Assembly (NCBI GenBank): GCA_019009955.1
Contig: CM032230.1
Coordinates: forward strand, 29,215,001 to 29,279,000
DNA: 64,000 bases
Origin: Riptortus pedestris
Taxonomy: Eukaryota > Arthropoda > Insecta > Hemiptera > Alydidae
Direction: 5' to 3'
The position numbers were made by a program, and so were the translations under genes. Below the pieces are notes generated by a model. It was not told where the DNA came from. It searched no databases and worked only from the letters and a program-made list of their open reading frames with translations. Shown piece by piece: positions 33,701 to 45,115 of this stretch. Positions within the stretch are counted from its first letter, which is position 1. Every line of letters begins with the position of its first letter.

Positions 33701-33807
33701 ACGTAGATGAAAGAAATGGCTACTCTTTCACTGTAACAATTTTAAAATGACATGTAATTTTAATAAATTGTTACAGTGGAAGTGTAGCCAACTCTTTCAT
33801 CTACCTA
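33701..33807. repeat. Foldback element, ~44-bp arms
   Basis: The left arm (ACGTAGATGAAAG.., 33701-33744) is matched in inverse orientation by 33764-33807 (..CTTTCATCTACCTAC) with a few mismatches. The loop is about 19 nt. Transcribed RNA would form a long hairpin. It could be a foldback MITE or a hairpin precursor. Confidence 0.6.
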
Positions 33808-33984
33808 CATTAGAAGTCCCTTCCACCTGACAGAATACCAACTTGGAACTTTCAAGATACTGTTGTGTTACGTTTACCAACTTGTTATAAGAATGACTAA
33901 TATTTTAATAGAAAGTATCATTCTTGTACTTTTAAAAAACTCAACAAGTCCATAAGCGTTCACAAGTTCATACAAGATGAAAAA

Positions 33985-35012
33985 GTGCTTCACGCAGGAG
34001 CTGCGCTAACTAAGCTGGTTTCCCACGTGAAGGTCCCAATTGATAAATCTAGATACTGATAACACCACCGTAAATATTAAGTGAATAAATACAAAAGCTA
34101 ATGACAATTCATTCAGTCAATTTACATGTTAATAGTCTCTACAACGAAAAGCGTCTGAACTGTAAACAATCAGGCCAACCAACCTCTCAGAGGTAAATAG
34201 ATTGATAAAAATCTTTTTTTACTTATTATTTATTAACGTTCACGCTTTGCTGCAGGCTACCACCCTTTTCAAGCCAGGGTGGGACTAAGGATTTTATTTA
34301 ACGAGTTCGTCACTAAGTAAATTCCTGTTGCTCAAGGCGGGATTTGAACTCGCCACTCTAGGTTTACCATGTGAGATTGCGGGATCTAGGTTTATTATGT
34401 GAGATTGAAATATTCTAGGCCGGAAAGAAAATTACTGAAATATATCTGAATATAAATATTAATTTTCTTGTAAACTATTTACTATAGCTAGTGCTCTCAA
34501 TCACTCAAATGTGAGTAATCCAAGAACAAAAGAAGGGGGGGGGTGAGTATCAACAGAACGTATTTGCATATTTCTTACAAAGTAAAGGTTCAGTGAAAAC
34601 AATATTTCATAATTAACCTTGGAATGAAGTGATTCATGATTCAACAGCTTATTATTAATATGATATGAGTAGACGTTAGAGCTTACTGAAAGCTGTAAAA
34701 TCTAAATATCTTGGTTAATATAAACAGAAAACATGTATAGAGCAATATTTTATAGATCATTCAATTTGAAATAAGATTGGCTCTATACAATTTTTCGATC
34801 CGACGTATAGTTACGGAGATAATTTGAATTTTCGAAATTCCCACTTTAAATCCCCCCTCTCACTGGTCCGATTCAGCCATTAACGAACTTGATTTTTTTT
34901 TTAAATAAAACGTTTAAATATAGAGTTTGCACACGATCAAACAAAATTGCGACCGCTAGAGCGATAACAACCAAATATAAGTGTGTGTGTGTAATTTTGA
35001 ACGGTCCACATT
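33985..35012 (-). repeat. Repeat A with an old SINE fragment inside
   Basis: Hairpin end 'cttcacgcaggagctgcgc', 'tttcccacgtgaagg', then 'gtaaatattaagtgaataaatac', interrupted by a SINE fragment at 34222-34385. It continues through 'tttgaaataagattggctctatac' to 'gcgataacaacc' and a (GT)n tract at 34981. Confidence 0.75.
34222..34385 (-). mobile_element. tRNA-derived SINE, 5' truncated
   Basis: On the - strand the B box and body are present (GAGTTCAAATCCCGCC, CCCACCCTGGCTTG, CTGTAGCC..). The A box is lost, and 'ctaggttta..atgtgagatt' is duplicated at the broken end. Confidence 0.75.
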
Positions 35013-35400
35013 CTCGTTTGGGTTTCCTCTGTATTTGAAGCATATACGCAATTTAACACGAATGAATCAAACTAATTCATGATCAAGTTTAAGTTCAACC
35101 ATGCTCCTGATATTTTACACAAGCTTGTACTTCGTTTGAAGCTCATTTACTCTTTGAAATGTCCTAGGAGCTTGAATATTTTGTATCAATCAACTAGATA
35201 GGATTTTGAAAGTAATCTGGCTATTGGGGTCACAGGTATCAGTTCAATTTGGAAAAAGGTGTCTATTGCCCAAAATGGTTTGGGAATTTCTGTTTTAACA
35301 TAATTGGAAAATGCCCTTCCATAATAGATGACGTTATTATTTTGAAAATTATATGGACTTAAAATTTATATATTGATGATAGAAAGGACGGCAACTAGAT
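35013..35400. other. Intergenic DNA, nothing recognised
   Basis: AT-rich unique sequence without notable frames. Confidence 0.35.
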
Positions 35401-35404
35401 AAGT

Positions 35405-35438
35405 AATATGTATATGTATATATATATATATATATATC

Positions 35439-35469
<31 letters not shown>

Positions 35470-35489
35470 TTGTGTTGTTGTTTTCGACC

Positions 35490-35542
<53 letters not shown>

Positions 35543-35661
35543 ATATATATATAACGGTGTTGTTGTTTTTTGGAGTTTTGGTCAATGTTGGTGAAAAACC
35601 TGTACTTTTTACCCCTGGAGAAGAGAAAATTAATATTCCCGAAATATTGGCATAAACTAAG

Positions 35662-35706
<45 letters not shown>
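35405..35706. repeat. Cluster of (TA)n tracts
   Basis: Four TA-rich tracts (about 35415-35475, 35495-35555 and 35665-35706) are separated by short unique stretches, two of which begin with 'tgttgttgtttt'. Open frames rich in YI are artefacts of the repeat. Confidence 0.9.
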
Positions 35707-35708
<2 letters not shown>

Positions 35709-35711
35709 CCT

Positions 35712-36160
35712 CATTTCGGTATTTCGGAAAAGTGGGATTATATTTTTAGAATTCTTTTGCTATATACGTCCTACCATTCCAAAATTGTTACAAACAGTAG
35801 ACTGCTCACTTCATTATAAATTACAAATTATATACATAGTTACAAAAATACAATAGAAATCTTATAAAAATTGTCACAATCCGATTAATAATAATAAAAA
35901 ATAACATAGTATATAACAATGCTTAATTTCAATCAATATAGAGAAATGGGAACGTTATAAAAATTTGTATTACAAAACTCGCCTTCATAGTATTTCATAA
36001 TTCACCTATAAATGATATAAAATCATTGGTTACAAAAAAATGTCATGAGTTATTTACAGATTTAAACTTAATGTGTTATTGAATTTTCCCGCCACAATAT
36101 GGCCAATCAAAGCCCCCCCCCCAAAACAAAAAATTGTGGCTACGGAAATAGCAGGAAAAG
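35712..36160. other. Intergenic DNA, nothing recognised
   Basis: AT-rich, with no recognised gene or repeat boundary. Confidence 0.35.
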
Positions 36161-36165
36161 GAGGG

Positions 36166-36529
36166 GGGGATTAAAGGAGGAATTTTCAAAAATTCTATAT
36201 GTCTCCGTTATTATTAGTCGGATCGGAAAATTGAATTGAACCAATATTATTGCAAATTGATTTTCTTATAAATGTTTATATATGTATGTGATTTGAATAT
36301 TAACCAAGATATTTGTATTCTTAATTGTCAGAATTTGCAAACCTCCACTCCGACTATTGTCATATTCGCTGGTACATTACTGACCACCTTTTTTGAAGCG
36401 TAAATCCCAAATATTGATTTTTCATTGATTTTTTTACTGTGCGAGATACTTGCAAATATTTTAGGTACGACGTCCATTTTCCACAAGATGGGAAATCTGC
36501 TTAGTTTACTAAGCTCCTGCGTGGCAGAC
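36166..36529 (+). repeat. Repeat A 3' half
   Basis: 'ggggggattaaagg', 'tctccgttattattagtcgg', 'ttaaccaagatatttg', 'gggaaatctgcttagttta', then a decayed hairpin and GGCAGAC before TTTT. Confidence 0.75.
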
Positions 36530-37445
36530 TTTTAGCTATGCGTAGAAGAAGATACAAGGAAGGAGTTGATTAAAAGATGGCCATTGATAAGGAGAGAGGG
36601 CGCTGTCTACCACGCCCATACCGGTCCACCTTGCTACCTCTATGGGCCCTTTTATACTGATGTAACAGCTGTTTTTATTTGCATCACAACAAGTCACAGC
36701 TAACAACATCGGATTCTTGCATCACTTTTTTATTATTTAAGGACATTTGTGCACAACTTTTTCCTTTTTCGAACACGTGTTTACTCCATAGACTTTTCCA
36801 GAAGGTCTAGGGACTTAATTATGTTTCCTTGTAAAGTAAAAATTGATTTTATGTATTCAGAGAAATTAGTTATATGGTGTAATTATTAGATCAAGACATA
36901 TTAGTGAAGTAACTTATTCATAACTCATGCCATGAAGTGGGCATAAATTGAAATAAAATATTCCTATTTATAATCAGATTATTTTTGCAAAAATACAAAT
37001 TTAAATAAATGACAATTATTCCTTCAACCTGTGACTGTACATTCTCTTCTTAAGAACAAAAAAAAAAAACACTTATTGAGTAAAAGTAACATGCAGGGCT
37101 GTAATTCAGTTGTGGCCAGGGGGGGGGGGGGAGTTGCCACAGCAGACATTTCCAAAATATTGTTACGTTTATTACAAATTCAGTAATAAACGTTATTTAT
37201 GAGTCCTGTTTGGATTGCAAAATTAAACACACACAAGTTTCAGAGTCTTATCATTGCACAATTTATTTAGCAATGCACTGCACACTTGGTTAATTATTCT
37301 TAACTAACTACTCACAGTATGCATTGGTAGCTTCACTGTCCTTGTTATTACAGAGCCCAATAACTCACTCACGAATACTGATGTTCACAAAAACATGGCA
37401 CTGGACTGATCTTCGCAAAGTTAACGGCACTGCACTGTCCTTTAC
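36530..37445. other. Intergenic DNA, nothing recognised
   Basis: A G12 run at 37120-37132 and a moderately GC-rich stretch at 37240-37440 are present. No frame or family recognised. Confidence 0.35.
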
Positions 37446-37500
37446 TTAACACGTTTATCGCCACGATGAAATCAGAAAAAGTTTCACAATTTTTTTTTTT
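37446..37500 (+). repeat. PiggyBac-type terminus, solo
   Basis: TTAA followed by CACGTTTATCGCCACGATG and 'aaatcagaaaaa' closely matches the terminus of the piggyBac fossil at 17682 (CACGTTAATCGCCATGATA..). No partner end or transposase is found nearby. Confidence 0.6.
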
Positions 37501-37617
37501 TCATGTACGTAGTTATCGTAACAATATTATTTTGCCTCTGGAACTTGGAAGTAAAAACCATAATAATTTAGAAACATTGGAAAATGCAACTCTACAATTT
37601 CAATCCAGTTGTACTTA

Positions 37618-37662
37618 AATTTCCATCGATCCTACCTAGATGACGAAAATTAGGTCCGTTCT

Positions 37663-37714
<52 letters not shown>

Positions 37715-38126
37715 TAGACAGTTATATAGATAGATAGATTTATATATTTGTCTGTTAATACTCCAACGGTTGCAAGTTTTATTTAATCGTTACCAAATCC
37801 GATATTTAAACGGTTATTTCTCGAAATAAAGATCAAGTTCGTTAACGGCTAAATTCTGAACGGGGAATATTTCGAACATTCGAAATATCTCCGACATTAT
37901 AAGTAGGAGTGAAAAGATTTTAAAAACCAATTTTATTGCAAATGAAATGTTCTATATATGTTTATTATTAACTGAGTTATCTGCATTTCTTAGTTTTCAT
38001 CCTCCAGTAACCCATTTCTACTCATCAAGCTTTGATTTAAGTAATATATGGGGAGCCGAAATCAATAGTGTGTCAAACCACCAAGTGGGAAATCTCTTTA
38101 GTTAACGCAACCCCTGCGTGACGGAC
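37618..38126 (+). repeat. Repeat A, near complete but shortened
   Basis: 'ccatcgatcctacc', (TA)n at 37670-37704, 'tttgtctgttaatac', 'gatcaagttcgttaacgg', 'gtgggaaatctctttag', a hairpin (ACGCAACCCCTGCGT) and GACGGAC before TTT. Confidence 0.78.
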
Positions 38127-38477
38127 TTTCATTAAAAAAGTAATAACTGTTTGCTTGGAACGTTTGGTAAAACCCTAAAGGTAAAAACTCCGTCACGTAG
38201 GAGCTGCTTAAACAAGACAATTGAATATAATAGGCTGATAACTTCATCTGACCATGCATTCTATATGTTCTCAAACGTTTTTGGTGGCGGGTCCCTTTTG
38301 GAAAGCGAAATACTTGTCGGAACACTAAAATAAAATAAAAAATGTACATATTTGCATTAATTAATAATCATAATACAAATTCAATGTAACAGTTACTTAT
38401 TACATAATAATAGAAGAGCTAAAAAAAGAAAACAAAATATAATGGGATGTATGAAACAGTTCCTTATTTTTCATCAA

Positions 38478-39759
38478 TTAGTTGATATCAGGTTTGATAG
38501 AAGAGAGTTGAAGTCTCATATCAGGTTCGGCGTCCAATCTATTGCGGTCTGTTGTTTTTGGGTTTGCATAGATTGAGAATCCTGTTCCGGACAAGTATGT
38601 TGTTGGGAACGGGAGAACGTTCAGGGTCATTTTGGCAAGAATTGGATATTCATTTACAGATTCTGCACGAAAAATAGTTGAGAGGCGTGAATAGTGACTC
38701 CATACTTGTGTCTGATGCCATTCCGGAAAAAGTTTCATTTATCTCACAATTTGCAAAATCCCGAAAATAAGCACATATTTTCGGGATTTTGCAAGTTTCG
38801 TAAAAAGGGATTTCGAGTCATGAATTTTCATTTTTGTATTCTGTTTTTCGGAAAAATACGTCTCAAAAGATGCGCGCATCGCAGTGGGATACTGGACCAA
38901 TTCTTCAAATACATAATATTGAAACATTTCTGAGGCATAATCGCTAAAAACGCACTGAGTGGCGTAAAGCTTTCTATTTCTCTCATACCAACGCAAATAA
39001 TCCAAAAATTTGGGTTTTTGGGGTTGGGGAAGGGGGGGGGGGATTCCAAAAACAATCTTGCCTGTTTAACTTGTAATGCTATATTTAATTCGTTCAGTTT
39101 TTGAAAAACACCCACCATAAAAGGCGGTCGGAACAAACCTAGATTTGCAAATCGAATCGTTTTTTTTTTGTGGACGTGTGACTAGTTCTTGTTCGACTTA
39201 GCTTGCCAGATCATGAATTCGCCGTGAATCGTTTGACAGCGTCGCAGTACAATGATGCTTTGTAGATTTATCTGCTTGTTCAATGCTATAGCTAACTAAA
39301 TGCTATGCTTCCTTGGCTCATTTCATTGAAAGTTTGTGTTGTATACATCATAGTTTTGGCAGATTTGCCTTAAGGCAAATTACCTACTGAGGTCGTACTC
39401 ATGACGCAAGTTTTGTTTTTACTTTCCAGTAACTGTTCTTTTGTGCGTACAAAAAATACTTCAGTGTTGTCTTTAAACTCGGGGTGTGTAGTTTCTAAAT
39501 GTCGGTGCATCGTGGTAGATTCCATAGAACTATGAGGAAGCAGTTTACTACTTAACATGCAGAGGTGAGCCTTTGGAAGGCACAAATCCGAAACTGAAAT
39601 ACGATTCATCATAATTCCTTTTTTCGCCTTTAAAACCATGGAGCTTGATGTCGTTGCATCACCATCTTGATCGGCTGCATACTCCGCGCGTACTGCTTTT
39701 GTACATTCGGAAGAAAATTTTGTAGCAAAATGTTTAAGGTCTTTAAGCCAGCGTTCCAT
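38478..39759 (-). pseudogene. ZBED-type hAT transposase fossil
   Basis: Pieces lie in the correct order on the - strand. Near 39500 a BED-finger-like segment ends MHRHLETTHPEFKD, as in ZBED5-like proteins. At about 39100 comes FQKLNELNIALQVKQ. At 38.85-38.95 kb, in a shifted frame, comes YPTAMRASFETYFS. At 38.5-38.65 kb the C-terminal dimerisation region reads LPFPTTYLSGTGFS and DRNRLDAEPDMRLQL. Stops, frameshifts and missing catalytic segments show it is dead. The last codons of the BED-containing frame run into a repeat-A tip (39358-39411). I assign the hAT superfamily with confidence; the exact family is less sure. Confidence 0.8.
38751..38794. repeat. Perfect 19-bp inverted repeat within the hAT fossil
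   Basis: Arms 38751-38769 and 38776-38794 (TTGCAAAATCCCGAAAATA and its inverse) surround a 6-nt loop. It sits where the transposase homology is interrupted. Confidence 0.85.
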
Positions 39760-40199
39760 TCTTCTTTACGTATTCCATTTAATGTTACGTATCAGGATGG
39801 TGGGGTTATAATAATGCACGATCTTTCACGTATAGACGATTTTTTTTCCAAAGTAGAAAGGTACATGACTGATATAATCAGAATACAATAGAACCCTCAG
39901 AAGTTTCTTTGAAGTTACTGCTAGTAAGTACTTATCTCTCCTAACGTTAGTGCTGCAGGCTGTTAAGCAACGCGAACGGTTCCTAACCGACAGTTCCATT
40001 TTAAGGGGTTTTTGTGAGGTATTAGGGCTGTGACTTGGAACTGTTAAGGTAGATATTCTTAAGGTGGGATTGTAAAGAATGGAGAAAACGAAATAAGAAA
40101 GGAAAGGGAAAGAAGGAGAGTAAATAACAAAGAAAGAAGAAATAGGGCCAAAAGTGACCAAAAGCTTAAACCTAGAAGCGGGTAAGTTTTAAGGCTCAG

Positions 40200-40292
40200 T
40201 TTACTAATGCTAAACTAACCTAGGAAAAATAAATTAACCTAAAGGGCAAACTAACCTAAAGAAAACAACTTAACCTAATCTAACCTAGTCCT
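40200..40292. repeat. Cluster of AACCTA (TTAGG-like) motifs
   Basis: At least six (T)AACCTA motifs occur within about 80 bp. TTAGG is the arthropod telomere repeat, but here the copies are spaced irregularly. The cluster lies 3' of the LINE fragment in that element's sense. Confidence 0.5.
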
Positions 40293-40459
40293 CAAACTAT
40301 TATCGATTTATGAAATACTGAGCCCGGCGAGGAAGTGGGGTGAAAAATAAAATGGAGGTAGTCAGACAGATTTTGGGCCGTGCACAAGATATTAGTAGTA
40401 TCTCGCCAACGCACTGGCTGTCGGGGAGGAGGGAGGGAGTTAAAGGAAGGATTTTCGAC

Positions 40460-40919
40460 TTATTGGAGGAAATCTAGGGATTTAATATGCCGACGGGACA
40501 TGGTTTGGGCAATGGATTCAAGGGATAGGGTATTATGGATTTCAACATTTGATGTTCTTTCAAGGCAGGTGTGGCGGACTATTTTTCTAATAACGCTGTT
40601 TTGGTAGGATTGGAGTTTGCGGAGAGAGGTTTTTCTAAGGAGTGGGAAACCATAGAGGAGGGCGGGTTTTATGGCGCCTTTCAGAATTAATAGTTTTAGG
40701 CATAGGCCGAGGATCGGAGATAGGAGGAGGTGATTTAGGGTACAGAATTACTGACGGAGAAGAAGAATGGGTTTGGTTAGGTTAGTTGGAGAAGGTTAGG
40801 CGGCGGTTGAATGTGATTCCTAGGTAACATATGTTTCCAGATACTTTGATGGAGTTATTGAGGTGGAAGGATTTAGGTCGCTTGCCCACATTTATAGTGC
40901 CTAATCTCAGAGTGTGCTT
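40460..40919 (-). pseudogene. Non-LTR retrotransposon reverse-transcriptase fragment
   Basis: The - strand from 40919 reads RLGTINVGKRPKSFHLNNSI then VSGNICYLGITFNRRLTFSN and stops. After a frame change it reads LKGAIKPALLYGFPLLRKTS, KLQSYQNSVIRKIVRHTCLE, then VEIHNTLSLESIAQTMSRRH. YLGITFNRRL and KLQ..QN..IRKI are typical of the C-terminal part of jockey/I-group reverse transcriptases. Stops and frameshifts are present, and the catalytic FADD region is missing. It is a dead 3' fragment of a LINE and shows that such elements have been active in this lineage. Confidence 0.82.
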
Positions 40920-40929
40920 TAATCAAAGG

Positions 40930-42439
40930 GTCTGTACGCACACAAGTAGATACATAGGCAGTAGCATAGTGCCATAGTACTGTGGCAGAACTAAGTTCGG
41001 CTGCGCCTCTTGCGACTAATATTCTTATATACAAATATAGGTATACTTATGATTCTAGAATCTTGAATATCTTTTTCAATTTTTACAATTCAACATTGAT
41101 TTTCAATCCACATGGAATTGACATGATTTTAATAATATCTGGCTTTAACATCCCTTTTTTTTATCTATTTTCAGTCTAAATGGCTAAATTTGATAACATT
41201 TACAGTGATTACTAGAGATACTTAACATTATTCATTATTTTTTAGGATTCAAATGAGAGAATGGTCGTGAGGGTTCTAATACTTTTTTGGTCAAATATGC
41301 AGTATTCATTCGGCGTGCTTAGCGAACAAAGATACCTTTTCACAGAAAATGTCAAATCAGGGGTAGGTGGACCAGCACTTCAAGATTATGCTGAATTCTT
41401 TGACCGTACAGTCATGGATCAGTCGGTTGTCCATTTTAATGATGAGAATATCGAGGAAGCTAAGGCACGTGATAGAGATGACATCCAGGAAATTGGGGCT
41501 ATAACCTATGCCTATAAGATCTAACTGGTTGGCATATGCCGGAGGTTGGTGGAATGCGAGGATACTGGGAGAGTAGCAGAGTCGACTTATCAGATGGAAA
41601 TGCCAAAAGGTACGTATTGACAAGATGCTTCTATGCCCTGCAATTCAAAAGCCTCTTTACAAAGGAGAAAATATCAATATTGAATACGGTCCAACAGTTA
41701 TTTTTGGCTGGATATGGATTATGTTGCGGGCTCTCAACAAGGAATGCCGGAAGGCTCTGCTGGTCTGAGACAGAATAACTCTGAGAAAAATATTCGGAGG
41801 AGTAAGAGCAGACGACAAGTAACCCCGAACTGGTGGAGATGTTAGGATAATTCCCTTGATGCTTTATGGGAAGGCAGAGTTGCCAGTCGAGAGGATGGAG
41901 CCGAACAGGCATCCCAGGAAAATGTGAGTATGACCTCAATAGCTGACTTCCTTTGAGGTAAATTTGCTAAAAGGAGATGACGTTCCATGCGTAGTTGGCT
42001 GGATGAGAAGACCTGCCGAAGCTTGGCATCCGGAATTGGGGTCTCCGCTGCAGATCCGACGAAGGGGTTTAAGATCACGGGTCAGGCCCAGGTCCTGCTG
42101 CTAGCTAGTAATAGGGCATTAATCAATAGAGATGAAAGGACAGGCAGAACGACTATGCGTGCTATGTATAGAAGTAGGTGTGTCGCTCTCTCTATCCCCA
42201 CCTTGGAGGCAATTCTTCTCTTGCATATATATAGGACTTCTCTCAGCTGACCACACCTCCCGTCAGGATCTAGATTGCCCTCGCTGACACACCTACCGGC
42301 CTCCGTATAGGCTCTTCATTAACATCTATCTATAGACTAACCCACTTACTAACTGTTAACGTGGTTCACTTTTTTTTAGAGTCGTCGACATGTGGTCTCA
42401 ATTCAAATCTTTGTTTGAAGGTGAAATGGAGGAAGGCAA
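40930..42439. other. Higher-GC block without recognised gene
   Basis: From 41250 to 42300 the sequence has markedly higher GC than the repeats around it, with several short frames (for example 41261-41524 and 41987-42250) and none longer than about 100 codons. A 5' tip of repeat A (GGTAAATTTGCT) ends at 41969. I do not recognise a family. A worn autonomous transposon or a retroelement is possible. Confidence 0.4.
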
Positions 42440-43310
42440 ATAACTAACATTTACCCGTCCCAGTGTTTAGGGTTAACACCCTGGGTTCTGTGGATTTATT
42501 TGATAAAATTAATTTTTTACGTAAGACTTTACTGTCTTCCATATTGTCATATTTCCCGTCTCCTGTGCATTATGCATAGATTTGAATTATTAATGAGAAA
42601 ATATTGACATACATTTGAATCAATTTTTTCATTTGAGGTACCTGGTAGTTCATATTGAAAAGAAGTGTTGAGCAAATTTCTCTAAATAACAAAATAAACA
42701 ACTTTTGTTATGTGCATATTTGCCGAACCCCCAATAGGAAATCACTATTTTTAATTTCAGGCCTCCCTTATAACCCCCACTTCTGCCCGTCCCTAGAAAT
42801 AGTATGGCTTATTATAAGGAAGGTGTTAGTACTAATTCACATACCGAGTTAGGTTTAGTTCGGTTGAGTCTTTTGTGCCAAATAAAATTGTGGACTCCCT
42901 CTATAGTTTTTAGCATATAACTCATTTATACTTCCTCATAGAGAGCATATAACAAAAGTTACTCTAAATTACAAAATATACAACTTTTGTTATGGGCATA
43001 TTTGCAGAAAAAGCAATAGGAAACGAAATATCGCTATTATTAATTTCGGGCCTCCCTAATAACCCCCAATCCTGTTTGTCTTAGAGAACATTAATATAGC
43101 CAAAAGTCAAAGTTGGACTAGTAGGAATAAACCTACCAAGTTTCATAAAATTCGGTTCAGCCGTTTATGCGAGAAAAGGTAACAAACAAACAAACAAACA
43201 TACACGAAAGAAACAAAATGCAGTTATGGTGTCTTATGACATGTAAAACGAAAAGTTATCGTGTAATTTTGCGAAAAAAAATCAATGTACAGACAGAGGT
43301 TACAATTTTA

Positions 43311-43312
<2 letters not shown>
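42440..43312 (-). mobile_element. Repeat-B element, 3' truncated
   Basis: Starts inside the element ('acccgtcccagtgtttaggg'). It has two ~220-bp units (42680 and 42945), 'tcagccgtttatgcg', '(aaac)n' and 'cagaggttacaatttta' before (TA)n. The CTAG end is missing. Confidence 0.75.

Positions 43313-43376
<64 letters not shown>
43313..43376. repeat. (TA)n microsatellite between two repeat-B copies
   Basis: About 60 bp of TA joining the 5' end of one copy to the CTAG end of the next. Confidence 0.95.
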
Positions 43377-43377
<1 letters not shown>

Positions 43378-45010
43378 TAGCTCAGATACCCGGCTTCGCC
43401 CGGGAATTGATTTGAGGCTGAATGGTGATGGTATTTTTTTGGCAAGGCTTTACTTTGCACAATATTTTGACATTTACCCGTCCCCGTGTTTAGGGTTAAT
43501 ACCCGTTGTTGGCATTTGTTAATAATAAAATTAATTTTTTATGTAAGTCTTCACTGTCCTCCAAATTGTCATATTTCCCGTCTCCTGTGCATTATGCATA
43601 GATTTCAGTTATTAAGGACAAAATATTAACATAGATTTGAATTAAGTTTTCCAGGTGAGGTACTTCATAGTTCAAATTGGAATGAATTGTTGAGCATATC
43701 AATATTTCTACGCAAATTACTTGCTCCACACATTGTTCCTGGAGAAATGTATAAAACAAAAGTTAATCTAAATAACAAAGTAAACAACTTTTGTTATTTG
43801 CTTGTTTGTCAAAAAACAAATAGACAATGAAATATCACGATTTTTTATTTCAGGCCTCCCTTATAACCCCCACTCCCGTTCTAACCTAAAAATTTTAATA
43901 TAGCTTATAATCATGTAAGAATTAATGCTAATTTACATACCGAGTTTTTAAGTTTGGTTTAATCTTTAGTGGCTAATGAAATAGTTGACTCCCGCTTTAG
44001 TTTATAGTGTATATCTCGTTTATAATTCGGTATAAGAAAAAAGTGTATATAACAAAAATTACTCTTAATAACAAAATAAACTACTTTTGTCATGTGCATA
44101 TTTGTTGAAAAAGCAATAGGAAACGAAATATCTCTATTTTTAATTTCAGGCCTTCCATATAACCCCCACTCCTGCCCGTCCCTAGAAATGTTAGTATGGC
44201 TTATTACAAGGAAGGCGTTAGTACTAATTCAAATACCGAGTTTGGTTTAGTTCGGTTGGGTCTTTTGTGCCAAATAAAATTGTGGACTCCCTCTATAGTT
44301 TTTAGAGTATAACTCATTTATACTTCCGTATACGGCAAAAGTGAATATAACAAAAGTTACTCTAAATTACACAATAAACAACTTTTGTTATGTTCATATA
44401 TGCCGAAAAACCAATAAGAAACGAAATATCGCTATTTTTAATTTCTGGCTTCCCTTATAACCCCCACTCCTGCCCGTCCCTAGAAATGTTGGCATGGCTT
44501 GTTATAATGAAAGCGTTAGTGCTAATACACATACCGAGTTTTATTTAGTTTGGTTGGTTCTTTTGTGCCATATAAAATAGTTCACTTCCTCTATAGGTTT
44601 TAGCGTATATCTCGTTTATAACTCGGTATACGACGAAAGTGTATATAACAAAAGTTACTCTAAATAACAAAATAAACAACTTTTGTTATGTGCATATTTG
44701 CCGAAAAAACAATAGGAATCGAAATATCGCTATTTTTAATTTCTGGCTTCCCTTATAACCCCCACTCCTGTTCGTCTCATAGGATATTAATATAGCCTAA
44801 AGTCTAAGTTGGGTTAGTAGTAATATACATACCAAGTTTCATAAAATTCGGTTCAGCCGTTTATGCGTGAAAAGGTAACAAACAAACAAACAAACAGACA
44901 CCAAAGAAACAAAATGCAGTTATGGTGTCTATGACATGTGAAACGAAAAGTTATCGTGAAATTTCGCGAAAAAAATCAATGTACAGACAGAGGTTACAAT
45001 TTTATATATA
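43377..45010 (-). mobile_element. Repeat-B element (Helitron-like), full length, 1.6 kb
   Basis: CTAG at 43377-43380 flanked by TA. The hairpin CCCGG (43389-43393) pairs with CCGGG (43400-43404), 8 nt from CTAG. The body contains four ~220-bp units with 'aacaaaagtta', 'ccaataggaaacgaaat' and 'ggccttcc' (from about 43755, 44049, 44349 and 44646). It ends at 'cagaggttacaatttta' before TA. The CTAG end is canonical. A TC at the opposite end is not evident. Confidence 0.78.
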
Positions 45011-45024
45011 TATATAGATATATA

Positions 45025-45115
45025 TATAGTTTTGCACGGACCTCATCTCCTGGGTAGGATCTATGGACATTTGAAGAAAATTTTCGAAAAACCCGTCATG
45101 AGTACGACCTCAATA
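45025..45115 (-). repeat. Repeat A fragment near its 5' end
   Basis: 'ttgcacggacctcatctcctgggtagg', 'atggacatttgaagaaaattttcg', 'catgagtacgacctcaata'. The terminal palindrome is lost. Confidence 0.7.

Noticed and set aside
37120..37135. G-runs here and at 18129, 39025 and 60762 as G-quadruplex sites
   Set aside because: Long single G-runs may fold, but several are just the homopolymer part of repeat A or slippage tracts; no regulatory context is seen.
39826..40161. 111-codon - strand frame upstream of the hAT fossil
   Set aside because: No recognisable domain, pyrimidine-rich composition and no support from neighbouring pieces.
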